Source: an uncultured Oscillospiraceae bacterium
GTDB taxonomy: Bacteria > Bacillota > Clostridia > Oscillospirales > Oscillospiraceae
Assembly: GCA_947628185.1 (NCBI GenBank)
Contig: CANQYW010000007.1
Coordinates: 1 to 64,000 of the forward strand
DNA: 64,000 bases
Direction of reading: 5' to 3'
In this document: positions 40,336 to 48,504 of the stretch, piece after piece
Layout of the letters: each line of letters starts with the position of its first letter
Position numbering within the stretch: position 1 is the stretch's first letter
Position numbers and translations under genes: made by a program
Notes under the pieces: model-generated
Told to the model about the DNA's origin: nothing
Databases searched by the model: none
Seen by the model: the letters and a program-made list of their open reading frames with translations, nothing else

Positions 40336-41688
40336 ATGTCCGGTTCCTACGATCTCACAAAGGGGGGCGTTTTAAAGACGCTCATGGGTTTCGCGCTGCC
40401 GTTTCTGGCGGCGAACCTGCTCCAGTCCCTCTACGGCGCGGCGGATCTCTTCGTCATAGGCAAGTGGGGCGCGGCGGAGAGCGTGGCGGCGGTCTCCACC
40501 GGCACACAGGTGACGCAGATAGTGACGTCCCTCATGACGGGCCTGACCCTGGGGAGCACAATACTCATAGGCCGCTCCACCGGGGAGGGCAACATGAGAA
40601 AGGTCCGGGAGGTCATCGGCACCTCCCTCACCCTCTTTGGCGCCTTCGCACTCCTCATAACGGCGCTGATGCTGGGCTTTGAGAGGCCGCTCTTAAAAGT
40701 CCTCAGCACCCCGGAGGAGTCCTTCGGGAAGACCATGGAGTACGTGGCAATATGCGCCGCCGGGAACATATTTGTCTGCGGCTACAACGCCATAAGCGCG
40801 GTGCTCCGGGGCTGCGGGGACTCATTGAGGCCCATGTACTTTGTGGGCGTCTCCTGCGTTCTCAACGTGGCCCTCGACTTTCTCTTCGTGGCGGCCCTGG
40901 GGCTCGACGTGGCCGGGGCAGCCCTCGCCACCATAATCTCCCAGGGCGTCAGCATGGTGCTGGCGGTCATATATCTGCGTAAAAGCGGGTTCCTCTTTGA
41001 CTTCCGTCTCTCAAGTTTCCGTCTCCGGCCCCGTCTCGCGGCGGAGCTTGCGCGCATCGGCGTGCCCATATCCCTACAGGAGCTCATGGTGAGGATATCC
41101 TTTTTGTACCTCATGGTGGTGATGAACAGGTGCAGTCTCTACGCCGCGGGGGTCATTGGCGTCAGCAGCAAGTACGACGTCTTCGCCATGCTGACGGGCA
41201 CGTCAATGGCCAGCGCACTCTCCGCCCTCACCGCCCAGAACATCGGCGCGGGGAAACCGGAGCGGGCCCGCAGGTCCCTCTGGTACGCCCTGGGGCTGGC
41301 TATGGGCGTCTCGGCGCTATTCTGGCTCTGGGCCCAGATATCCCCCCAGTCCATGATACGCCTATTCGTGAAGGACCCGGGCATAATCGCCGCCGGCGCG
41401 CCCTTCTTCCGGTCAAATAGTTACGACTATTTCCTCGTGAGCATCGTGTTCATATTAAATGGCTACCTAAACGGCCGGGAGAAGACGCTCTTCACCATGG
41501 TCTCCTGCTCCGGCGGGGCGCTGCTATTGAGGATACCCATGGTCTGGTACTTCGGGCGCCACTTCGCCGAGGACACCGGGAAACTTGGCATGATAGCCCC
41601 CATAGTCTCCGGCATAATGGCGGTATATACACTTCTTTATGTTTTGTCCGAGGGACGGGGACGAAAAAAGCGAACAAATCAAGCCTAA
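40336..41688 (+). CDS. MATE-family multidrug/metabolite exporter
   Basis: This 450-residue membrane protein with about twelve spans belongs to the MATE family, which exports cationic compounds in exchange for H+ or Na+. Typical parts are LPFLAANLLQSLYGAADLFV at the N-terminus, TGLTLGSTILIGRSTGEGN in the first bundle, and SALTAQNIGAGKPERARRSL in the second half. AAGGTGG precedes the ATG. It stands alone between the hairpin array and a terminator. Substrate unknown. Confidence 0.93.
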   Translation: MSGSYDLTKGGVLKTLMGFALPFLAANLLQSLYGAADLFVIGKWGAAESVAAVSTGTQVTQIVTSLMTGLTLGSTILIGRSTGEGNMRKVREVIGTSLTLFGAFALLITALMLGFERPLLKVLSTPEESFGKTMEYVAICAAGNIFVCGYNAISAVLRGCGDSLRPMYFVGVSCVLNVALDFLFVAALGLDVAGAALATIISQGVSMVLAVIYLRKSGFLFDFRLSSFRLRPRLAAELARIGVPISLQELMVRISFLYLMVVMNRCSLYAAGVIGVSSKYDVFAMLTGTSMASALSALTAQNIGAGKPERARRSLWYALGLAMGVSALFWLWAQISPQSMIRLFVKDPGIIAAGAPFFRSNSYDYFLVSIVFILNGYLNGREKTLFTMVSCSGGALLLRIPMVWYFGRHFAEDTGKLGMIAPIVSGIMAVYTLLYVLSEGRGRKKRTNQA

Positions 41689-41690
41689 AC

Positions 41691-41720
41691 TTTCGGCCCG
41701 CGGGGATCCGCGGGCCGAAA
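41691..41720. terminator. Stem-loop terminator between converging MATE and larE genes
   Basis: TTTCGGCCCGCGG and CCGCGGGCCGAAA form a perfect 13-bp stem with a 4-nt loop. T-rich stretches are modest on both sides. Confidence 0.7.
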
Positions 41721-41723
41721 AGC

Positions 41724-42545
41724 TTACTTTTTACTCTCATCCGGGACTACATTCATGCTCCCCATTTTGTATCCGGCGAGGTCCAGCGACACGTAGCGAA
41801 AACCGAGGGACTTTAGGCTCTCCGTCACCTCACGGGCGAGGGCCGGGGCGGCGAGCTCGGGTATTCTCCCCGGCTCCACCTCTATTCGGGCGAGATCCTT
41901 TCCGTGGATCCGCACGCGGACCTCCCGGAAACCAAGATCCATCAGTTTCTCCTCCGCCGACTCCACCATGCGGAGTTTCGCCTCATCTATCTCCTCACCG
42001 CAGGCGAACCTGGAGGCGAGGCAGGCGTAGGCCGGCTTGTCCCAGGTGGCGAGACCCAGCTCCCGGCTGAGAGCGCGTATCTCCGCCTTTTTAAGTCCCG
42101 CCTCCCGGAGGGGGCTGCGGATGCCCAGCTCCTCAATTGCCCGGAGGCCCGGGCGGTAGTCGCTCAAGTCGTCCACGTTGGAGCCCTCCGCCACGAACTT
42201 CGCGCCGTTTTGGTGGGCGGTCTCGACTATCCGGGCGAAGAGCGCCCGCTTGCAGATGTAGCACCTATCCGGCGGGTTACGGCGGAACTCCTGAAGGCTC
42301 AGCTCCTCCCCCTCCAGGACTATCTGCCGTATACCCTCCCGGGCGCAAAACTCCCGGCTCTCCTCAAGCTCCCTCCTGGGGTGGATGGGCGAGGCGGCGG
42401 TGACGGCGAAGGCCGCGTCCCCCAGGACGTCGTGGGCCGCCTTTAGGAGGAAGGTGGAGTCCACGCCGGAGGAGTAGGCCACAGCCACGCTCCCCATACC
42501 GGCCAAAATCTCCCGGAGGACATCGAATTTACTTTTCTCACTCAT
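41724..42545 (-). CDS. larE: LarE, ATP-dependent sacrificial sulfur transferase
   Basis: LarE converts the two carboxylates of the nickel-pincer precursor to thiocarboxylates, usually giving up sulfur from its own cysteine. The 273-residue protein has the PP-loop AYSSGVDSTFL near the N-terminus, DRCYICKRALF, GSNVDDLSDYRPG and the sulfur-donor region PAYACLASR. A further cysteine lies 6 residues later (ASRFACGEE), so a cluster-dependent LarE variant is possible. The start ATG lies inside the end of larC (8-nt overlap), showing coupling. Order is larB-larC-larE; no larA is in the window. Confidence 0.93.
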   Translation of the reverse strand: MSEKSKFDVLREILAGMGSVAVAYSSGVDSTFLLKAAHDVLGDAAFAVTAASPIHPRRELEESREFCAREGIRQIVLEGEELSLQEFRRNPPDRCYICKRALFARIVETAHQNGAKFVAEGSNVDDLSDYRPGLRAIEELGIRSPLREAGLKKAEIRALSRELGLATWDKPAYACLASRFACGEEIDEAKLRMVESAEEKLMDLGFREVRVRIHGKDLARIEVEPGRIPELAAPALAREVTESLKSLGFRYVSLDLAGYKMGSMNVVPDESKK

Positions 42546-43848
42546 GGCCGCCGTCCTCAAGGGCCTCCCGCACCTCCCGGAGGCTCATCCCCCGCTCCCG
42601 GGCCACGCGGGCCACGTCCTCGTACTCGTACTTCTCCCGGGTGACGCCCCAGCCCCGGGAGGTCTTGCGCCGGAGCTCGCCCAGGGGCGTCTCCACCGTC
42701 TCCACCTCACGGTCGAGGACGTAGCGCTCAAACTTCTGCTCCCGGACGCCTATCGTGGCGGTGTGGCGGAATAATGCCGTGAGCACCGGCTCCCGGTCCC
42801 CGGCCCGGCAGAGTGCCCGCAGCAGGACGCCTGGGCGGGACTTCTTCATCACCACCGGCACGGCGTACACCTCCGCCGCCCCGGCCTCAAATAGCCGCTC
42901 CATGGCGAAACCTATCTCCTCGGCGGTCATATCGTCCACGTTGCAGGAAAGCTCTATCATCTCGTCCCGGCCATCCCCGGTCTCCCCAAGGGCGACCCGG
43001 AGGCAGTTGGCCGTCTCGAAGTCCTTCCGGCCCATGCCGTAGCCCAGGGCCAGGGTGCGCATCTGGGGCTGGGGCCCGAAACGCCCCGCGAAGTGCCGCA
43101 GGAGCGCGGCGCCCGTGGGGGTGCAGAGCTCGGACTTTATCTCCCCGGCGTATGTGGGGATGCCCATAAGTATGCTTGCCGTTGCCGGGGCGGGGACGGG
43201 CAGTACCCCGTGGGCGCAGCGGACATGGCCGCTCCCCACGCACACAGGCGAGGCCACTATCTCATCGGGCGCGAGCTCGTGTATGGCGAGGCACACCGCC
43301 GTTATGTCCGCCACGGCGTCCATGGCCCCCACCTCGTGGAAGTGGACCTCCGTCACCGGTACGCCGTGGGCCCGGCTCTCCGCCTCGGCGATTAGCTTGT
43401 AGACCTCCAGCACGTCCCGCCGCACGTTCTCCGGGATGTCAAGGCCGGAGACTATGGCCTCTATCTCCCCCATGCCGCTGTGATGGTGATGATGGTGGTG
43501 ATCATGGCCGTGCTCGTGGTCATGATGGTCATGCTCATGCTCATGGTAATGCTCGTGTTCGTGTATGTGCTCATGTACGTGCTCGCCGTGGGCGGGCCGC
43601 ACCCGGACTTTGTGCGCCCCTGTCGGCGCGGGGGGCTCGGTCTCCTCCTCACCGGAGACGGTCACTTTTACGTGCGTGCCGGTGATGCCGCACTTAACGG
43701 CGGTCTCCCTCGTTATCTCCACCCCGGGGAGCCCCAGGGAGTTCAGCCGCTTGAGAAATGCCTCCGGGTCCGGCAGGAGCTCCAGGAGGGCGGCGGTGAG
43801 CATATCCCCGGCGGCGCCCATGGAGCAGTCAAGATAAAGCGTCCTCAT
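42538..43848 (-). CDS. larC: LarC, nickel insertion protein for the nickel-pincer cofactor
   Basis: LarC (CTP-dependent cyclometallase) inserts nickel into the thiolated pyridinium mononucleotide. The 436-residue protein has YLDCSMGAAGDMLTAAL at the N-terminus, a striking His/Glu/Asp-rich stretch at about residues 88-124 that should bind nickel, EVHFHEVGAMDAVADI, SELCTPTGAALL, and MIELSCNVDDMT in the C-terminal part. It is one uninterrupted frame, unlike lactobacilli, where a programmed frameshift joins LarC1 and LarC2. It overlaps larB by 4 nt and larE by 8 nt. Confidence 0.95.
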   Translation of the reverse strand: MRTLYLDCSMGAAGDMLTAALLELLPDPEAFLKRLNSLGLPGVEITRETAVKCGITGTHVKVTVSGEEETEPPAPTGAHKVRVRPAHGEHVHEHIHEHEHYHEHEHDHHDHEHGHDHHHHHHHSGMGEIEAIVSGLDIPENVRRDVLEVYKLIAEAESRAHGVPVTEVHFHEVGAMDAVADITAVCLAIHELAPDEIVASPVCVGSGHVRCAHGVLPVPAPATASILMGIPTYAGEIKSELCTPTGAALLRHFAGRFGPQPQMRTLALGYGMGRKDFETANCLRVALGETGDGRDEMIELSCNVDDMTAEEIGFAMERLFEAGAAEVYAVPVVMKKSRPGVLLRALCRAGDREPVLTALFRHTATIGVREQKFERYVLDREVETVETPLGELRRKTSRGWGVTREKYEYEDVARVARERGMSLREVREALEDGGHE

Positions 43849-44615
43849 TCTTTTACCTCCATGTGATTTATCATGCTGGCGAGGTACCCCGCCCCAAAAC
43901 CGTTATCAATATTTACCACCGAGACGCCGCTGGCGCAGGAGTTGAGCATGGATAAGAGCGCCGAGAGTCCCCCGAAGGACGCCCCGTAGCCCACGCTCGT
44001 GGGGACGGCTATCACCGGGCAGTCCGCGAGGCCCCCGATGACGCTGGCGAGGGCCCCCTCCATGCCGGCGATGGCTATTATTACGGAGGCGCTCATGATC
44101 TCCCGCGTGTGGGCAAGGAGCCTGTGGAGCCCCGCGACGCCCACGTCATAGAGGCGTGTGACCCGGTTCCCGAGGGCGGCGGCGGTGTAGGCCGCCTCCT
44201 CCGCCACTGGGATGTCGCTGGTGCCGCCGGTGGCTATAACAATATCGCCTATCCCGTCCGGCTCCGGCGGCTCCCCGATGAGCCCCACCCGGCCACGGGC
44301 GTTGTAGTCAAGGGGCAGGCGGGCGGAGACGACAGCGGCCGCCTCCGGCGAGAGGCGCGTTATGAGCACCCGGCCATCCCCGTCGCCCCGCAGGGCCTCG
44401 GCGATGCCCAGTATCTCCTCCGGCGTCTTCCCCGCGCCGTATATGACCTCCGCCGCCCCCTGGCGGATGCGCCGGTGGAAGTCCACCTTGGCGTAACCCA
44501 GCTCCCGGAAGGGCTCGGTCTTCAGCCGCAAAAGGGCCTCGTCCACCGTTATGGACCCATCCCGCAGGGCCGTGAGGACGTCCCTCACCTCGTTTTTCAA
44601 AGGCTCCACCTCCAC
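43845..44615 (-). CDS. larB: LarB, nickel-pincer cofactor carboxylase
   Basis: LarB carboxylates and hydrolyses nicotinic acid adenine dinucleotide, the first step to the nickel-pincer nucleotide. The 256-residue protein has the LarB N-terminus (GYAKVDFHRRIRQGAAEVIYGAGKT region) and an AIR-carboxylase-like C-terminal domain (ATGGTSDIPVAEEAAYTA, AGMEGALASVIGGL, PTSVGYGASFGGLSALL). The start is taken as GTG at 44615. It overlaps larC by 4 nt (ATGA). It is the first gene of the lar unit, read after a terminator for the upstream membrane genes. Confidence 0.93.
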   Translation of the reverse strand: MEVEPLKNEVRDVLTALRDGSITVDEALLRLKTEPFRELGYAKVDFHRRIRQGAAEVIYGAGKTPEEILGIAEALRGDGDGRVLITRLSPEAAAVVSARLPLDYNARGRVGLIGEPPEPDGIGDIVIATGGTSDIPVAEEAAYTAAALGNRVTRLYDVGVAGLHRLLAHTREIMSASVIIAIAGMEGALASVIGGLADCPVIAVPTSVGYGASFGGLSALLSMLNSCASGVSVVNIDNGFGAGYLASMINHMEVKE

Positions 44616-44630
44616 AAAAAATCTGTCGTC

Positions 44631-44660
44631 AAAAATCCGGCGGCCCGTGATGGGCCGCCG
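44631..44660 (-). terminator. Rho-independent terminator before larB
   Basis: CGGCGGCCC and GGGCCGCCG form a perfect 9-bp stem with a 5-nt loop; the minus strand continues ATTTTTG. It ends the transcript of the two small membrane protein genes. Confidence 0.8.
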
Positions 44661-44666
44661 AGGCTT

Positions 44667-44978
44667 TTATTTCCTCAACAGTGTAGATTTTACCACACCT
44701 TTGGGGTCCTTGACAAGGAGTATCACCGTCCAGATGACGAGCCCCAGGGCCACGACGGAGAGCCCGAGATAGAGATCCCCAAGCATATCCGCCGGAGCCG
44801 GGGTGAAATACTCCGCCCCCAGCTCCATATACTCAAATATGGCGTCCACCAGCCACATGAGGGAGGCGCCCCAGTACATAAAACACAGGGGGCCCAGGAG
44901 CATGTCGTTCCGGGGGTAATTTTTGTACCAGGCCGCTGTTGCCGCCACAGCGGCGAAGACGGTAACGAGGAGTGTCAT
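44667..44978 (-). CDS. Small membrane protein of unknown function
   Basis: This 103-residue protein has three predicted spans (about 2-18, 28-48 and 70-92) and ends in a basic tail (KDPKGVVKSTLLRK). A tyrosine/aspartate-rich loop lies between (YPRNDM, EYMELGAEYF). It follows a second small membrane protein gene by 10 nt on the same strand and ends at a terminator, so the two likely work together. I recognise no family. Confidence 0.75.
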   Translation of the reverse strand: MTLLVTVFAAVAATAAWYKNYPRNDMLLGPLCFMYWGASLMWLVDAIFEYMELGAEYFTPAPADMLGDLYLGLSVVALGLVIWTVILLVKDPKGVVKSTLLRK

Positions 44979-44988
44979 TTACCGGCCT

Positions 44989-45387
44989 TCAGTTCCTGGC
45001 GGAGAGCTCGGTGGCGGATTTCCTCTCGGCGGCGGAGGCCACTGCCAGCATGCCCAGCCACGCCGCCGTCACGATCCCGGCCATGGAGGTGCCGACGGTT
45101 GCCATCTCGTGGAGCATGGCCGCCGTTGTCTCAGGCGAGGCGGCGTTCGTGAGGAACGGGAACCAGGGGACTATCTCACCGTGCCAGAGGTGCTCGAAGG
45201 CCAGAAGGCCGGAGCCGCCCCAGAGGAGATTATTGAGCCAGGTGAGCTTTCTGGAGAAGGGGATCTTGCCGCTCTCCTCTACCCTCGTGTCGCCGAGAGC
45301 GAGAGCCTTCTGCTCCTTGCGGCGGAGCACATGGGTGGCGGCTGTCGTGGCGACGGCCTCAACCGCGGGAACTATGAAACATGCCAT
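44989..45387 (-). CDS. Small membrane protein of unknown function, partner of the next gene
   Basis: This 132-residue protein starts at the ATG at 45387 behind AAGGAGGAAG. It has a hydrophobic N-terminal segment (ACFIVPAVEAVATTAAT), a basic linker (LRRKEQKAL), then segments LNNLLWGGSGLLAFEHLWHGE and GTSMAGIVTAAWLGMLAVAS that look membrane-embedded, with His residues in between (FEHLWHGEIVPW, MLHEM). A consensus promoter lies upstream at 45562-45590. I recognise no family; the paired layout with the 103-residue protein suggests a two-component membrane complex. Confidence 0.75.
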   Translation of the reverse strand: MACFIVPAVEAVATTAATHVLRRKEQKALALGDTRVEESGKIPFSRKLTWLNNLLWGGSGLLAFEHLWHGEIVPWFPFLTNAASPETTAAMLHEMATVGTSMAGIVTAAWLGMLAVASAAERKSATELSARN

Positions 45388-45561
45388 TTTTTCTTCCTCC
45401 TTAAAAATAATAAAAAAAGAAAGACGCATGGGGACACTCCCGCCCCCGCGCGCCTTCCTGGCACACGAACTTCAAAATGTGTAGACTTGTTAATAGATCA
45501 AATCTCCCGGCTCACCGCGGTTCTCCGCGGCCCGCGGACTTCATATCCGCTGTACGAATGT

Positions 45562-45590
45562 ATTTTACACTATTCCATTCCCATTGTCAA
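45562..45590 (-). promoter_or_regulatory. Promoter of the small membrane protein pair
   Basis: On the minus strand TTGACA (45590-45585), a 17-nt spacer and TAAAAT (45567-45562). Confidence 0.82.
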
Positions 45591-45675
45591 GTCCCGTTAA
45601 ATGGACCAATATATGTGTGGTTAAAATACTTGAAAGGCGGCTGCGGCGCGGCGGGATTATCGTCAATAATATCAG

Positions 45676-45704
45676 TTGAAAATCCGGCGTCGAGCCGTTA
45701 TTAT
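45676..45704 (+). promoter_or_regulatory. Promoter of the ParB/BMP-phosphoesterase unit
   Basis: TTGAAA at 45676-45681, a 17-nt spacer and TATTAT at 45699-45704, about 70 nt before the chosen start codon. Confidence 0.72.
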
Positions 45705-45774
45705 GTCAATGTATTCTATCCACAGGTGTTTATAAATCATGGACAGCCGCAGCGCGGCAGATCGGAGTATCATT

Positions 45775-47718
45775 ATGATCACCCTGGCTAAAGACGAGTA
45801 CCAAAAGGCCCAGAAGGCCGGCCTCAAGGAGGTCCGGGAGCTGACGCTGAAGGGCCGCCCCACCTCCCCGGAGGTCCTGGACGAGGTGTGTCCTGACGTG
45901 GACAAATTGGCTGTACAGGACGTGGGGTCCGTGGAAATACCCGCGGGGCTCATCGTGGGCGTGAAGTCCGCGGGGCGCGTCCCGGCGTTCTCCCCCAGTT
46001 TCAAACCGCTCCTCGACGAGGGGACGGAGTTCGCCGCCAAGTGGATATCCCTCTGCGACAGCCACCTGGGGGAGGCGGGCATCCGGGACCCCATACTCTG
46101 CTATGAGTATCTGGGCAAGTTCTACGTCCAAGAGGGCAACAAGCGGGTGAGCGTCCTTAAATATTTTGACGCCGCCAGTATACCCGGCGTTGTAAAACGT
46201 GTCCTGCCGGAGGAGGGAGACGACCCGCGTCTCAAGGCGTACTCTGAGTTCCTGGAGTTCTACCGGGGCTCCAAGCTCTACGACATACAGTTCCGCCGCC
46301 CCGGGGACTACGCGAAACTCGCGGCGTATCTCGGCAAAGAGATGGGCGAGCCCTGGAGCGAGGACGAGCGCCGGGCATTCACCGGGCGCTACTCATACTT
46401 CCTCCAGGCATTCACGGCCCTCGGCGGCGAGGCGCGGGGGCTCCTCCCGGAGGAGGCGCTCCTTCTCTGGCTGCATGTCTACTCCTACAAGGAATTTCTT
46501 GAGAGCGTCACCGGGGACTTTAAGAAGACGCTGGGTTCCCTCTGGAGCGACGTTGTGGCCACCACCCAGAAGGAGAGCGTGAGCCTGAAGGAACTCCCGG
46601 AGAAGGAGAATCCCAGCATAATAACACGCATGACAGCCCCCGCCGCCCTGCGGGTGGCGTTCATCCACCAGAAGGACACTGAGACCAGCCTCTGGACCAC
46701 CGGCCACGAGAAGGGCCGGGACTACGTGGAGAAGGCCCTCTGGGATAAGCTCATAGTCCGCAGTTACTTCCACGCGGACTCACCCCGGGAGACGGAGGAA
46801 CTTCTTGAGCAGGCCGTGGCCGACGGCGCGAAGGTGGTCTTCACCACCGCCCCTCCCCTCCTGCGGGCCACGCTGAAGGCGGCTGTCAAATATCCCAAGG
46901 TCAAATTCTTCAACTGCTCCGCCGACGTGCCCTTCTCCAGCGTCCGGGGCTACTACTGCCGTGCCTACGAGGCCAAGTTCATAATGGGCGCCATCGCCGG
47001 GGCCATGTCCGAGAATAACAAGATAGGCTACATAGCGGACTACCCCATCCTCGGCGTCCCCGCCTCCATAAACGCCTTCGCTCTCGGTGCGCAGATGACG
47101 AACCCCAAGGCCCAGATAGTCCTCCACTGGTCCTGCACCCCCGGCAACCCACTGGAGCCCTTCGCCCAGGAGGGCATAAGGGTCATCTCCAACCGGGACG
47201 CCCCGGCCCCGGGACAGGAGTACCTAAAGTACGGAGACTTCGGCACCTACTACATAGAGGACGACGGCACCCTCACGCCCCTCGGCGCCCCCTGCTGGCT
47301 CTGGGGCCACTTCTACGAGCGGGTCCTGCGGTCCATGCTCAGCGGCGCCTGGCAGCAGAACCGCGATACCGAGGAGGGCATAAACTACTGGCTGGGGATG
47401 GACAGCGGCGTCATAGACGTGAAACTCTCCCCCAACGTGCCGGAGGGCGTGAAGTCCCTCACCGAGAATCTTAGAAAGAACATAAAGTCCGGCGCGGTGT
47501 CACCATTCACCAGGATCGTCCGCTCCCAGGACGGCGCTCTGCGCTGTGACGGCCGCGAGCTCACGAACAAGGAACTACTCTACATGGACTGGCTCTGCGA
47601 GAACGTGACGGGTCGCATACCGGAGTTCGACCAGCTACTGCCCATCTCCCGGGCGCTCGTCCGGGAACTGGGTCTCCACCGGGAGTCCATACCCCCGGAG
47701 AAGGAGGCGCAGCCGTGA
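45775..47718 (+). CDS. Cytoplasmic ParB-like/BMP substrate-binding fusion protein
   Basis: This 647-residue protein combines a ParB/sulfiredoxin-like N-terminal part (around YEYLGKFYVQEGNKRVSVLKYF, which fits the G-x-x-R/E-G-N-K-R pattern) with a helical middle and a C-terminal BMP-type periplasmic-binding fold (from about residue 290: LRVAFIHQKDTE, GHEKGRDYVEKAL, AYEAKFIMGAIAGAMS, NKIGYIADYPILGVPASINAF). BMP proteins normally are lipoproteins that bind nucleosides for ABC import, but this one has no signal peptide or lipobox. GGAG lies 7 nt before the ATG at 45775; an ATG at 45739 is an alternative. The stop overlaps the phosphoesterase start (GTGA). A cytoplasmic nucleoside or nucleotide sensor is a reasonable guess, not shown. 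Confidence 0.82.
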   Translation: MITLAKDEYQKAQKAGLKEVRELTLKGRPTSPEVLDEVCPDVDKLAVQDVGSVEIPAGLIVGVKSAGRVPAFSPSFKPLLDEGTEFAAKWISLCDSHLGEAGIRDPILCYEYLGKFYVQEGNKRVSVLKYFDAASIPGVVKRVLPEEGDDPRLKAYSEFLEFYRGSKLYDIQFRRPGDYAKLAAYLGKEMGEPWSEDERRAFTGRYSYFLQAFTALGGEARGLLPEEALLLWLHVYSYKEFLESVTGDFKKTLGSLWSDVVATTQKESVSLKELPEKENPSIITRMTAPAALRVAFIHQKDTETSLWTTGHEKGRDYVEKALWDKLIVRSYFHADSPRETEELLEQAVADGAKVVFTTAPPLLRATLKAAVKYPKVKFFNCSADVPFSSVRGYYCRAYEAKFIMGAIAGAMSENNKIGYIADYPILGVPASINAFALGAQMTNPKAQIVLHWSCTPGNPLEPFAQEGIRVISNRDAPAPGQEYLKYGDFGTYYIEDDGTLTPLGAPCWLWGHFYERVLRSMLSGAWQQNRDTEEGINYWLGMDSGVIDVKLSPNVPEGVKSLTENLRKNIKSGAVSPFTRIVRSQDGALRCDGRELTNKELLYMDWLCENVTGRIPEFDQLLPISRALVRELGLHRESIPPEKEAQP

Positions 47719-48407
47719 GGATCCTGGCCCTCTCGGACGAGGAGTGTCCCGCGCTCTGGGATAACTACATCCCGGGGAGGCTGGCGGGGTACGACCTCAT
47801 CATATCCTGCGGGGACCTAAAGCCCCACTACCTATCATTCCTCGTCACCATGGCGGGGGTGCCGCTCCTGTACGTCCACGGCAACCACGACGGCCGCTAC
47901 ACCCACGAGCCCCCGGAGGGCTGTGAGTGCATTGACGACGCTCTTGTGACCTTCAACGGTCTGAGGATTCTGGGCCTCGGGGGGTGCCTCCGTTATAACC
48001 CCGGCCCATTCCAGTACACGCAAAAGGAGATGGAGCGGCGGGCGGCGCGGCTCCACCACTCCATCCGCCGGGCAGGGGGCGTGGATATAGTCGTGGCCCA
48101 CGCCCCTCCCCGGGGCCTCGGGGACCAGGAGGACCCGGCCCACCAGGGCTTTGAGGCGCTGCGGGACATCTTGACTGAGTTCCACCCCGCCTTCCTCCTC
48201 CACGGCCACGTCCATCTGCGCTACGACTTCTCCCTCCCCCGGGAGAGGGAGTTCCAGGGGACGAGGATAATAAACGTCTCGGAGCGCTTTACCCTCGACC
48301 TCCCGGATGTGCCCTCCCCCGACAGGACCTCGGCCCGGGTGAAGTACCTCCGCCGGCCCCCCAGGGGCCAGGAGGACGGGGACAAGGACTCCATACTCGT
48401 GAAATGA
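47715..48407 (+). CDS. Metallophosphoesterase coupled to the ParB/BMP gene
   Basis: This 230-residue calcineurin-like protein has SCGDLKPHY, YVHGNHDGRY, VVAHAPPRG and LHGHVHLRYDF, the second to last metal motifs of the fold. The first motif, normally DxH, reads LSDEEC here, so one metal-ligand histidine is replaced. It starts with GTG overlapping the previous stop (GTGA). The partner is a cytoplasmic BMP-fold protein, so a nucleotide or cyclic-nucleotide substrate is possible but unproved. Confidence 0.88.
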   Translation: MRILALSDEECPALWDNYIPGRLAGYDLIISCGDLKPHYLSFLVTMAGVPLLYVHGNHDGRYTHEPPEGCECIDDALVTFNGLRILGLGGCLRYNPGPFQYTQKEMERRAARLHHSIRRAGGVDIVVAHAPPRGLGDQEDPAHQGFEALRDILTEFHPAFLLHGHVHLRYDFSLPREREFQGTRIINVSERFTLDLPDVPSPDRTSARVKYLRRPPRGQEDGDKDSILVK

Positions 48408-48451
48408 GCGCCCCTGCGGATAGTGTTGGCGTTGGCGGAGAATACGAATTT

Positions 48452-48485
48452 AAAAAAGCGCAGCCCCCGGAGAGGGAGCTGCGCT
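48452..48485 (-). terminator. Rho-independent terminator of the small lipid-anchored/membrane gene
   Basis: AGCGCAGC and GCTGCGCT with inner CCC/GGG pairing form a stem; the minus strand continues TTTTTTAAA. It lies between converging genes. Confidence 0.82.
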
Positions 48486-48504
48486 ACGATATTTTGTACT
48501 GCTG

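Larger units (their letters stand above)
45388..45774. other. Divergent non-coding spacer with two promoters
   Basis: No gene was seen in this 387-nt spacer. It holds a minus-strand promoter for the small membrane genes (45562-45590), a GC-rich stem around CCGCGG repeats near 45515-45537, and a plus-strand promoter for the ParB/BMP gene (45676-45704). The long leader on the minus side (about 170 nt) could hold an RNA control element, but I cannot name one. Confidence 0.6.
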
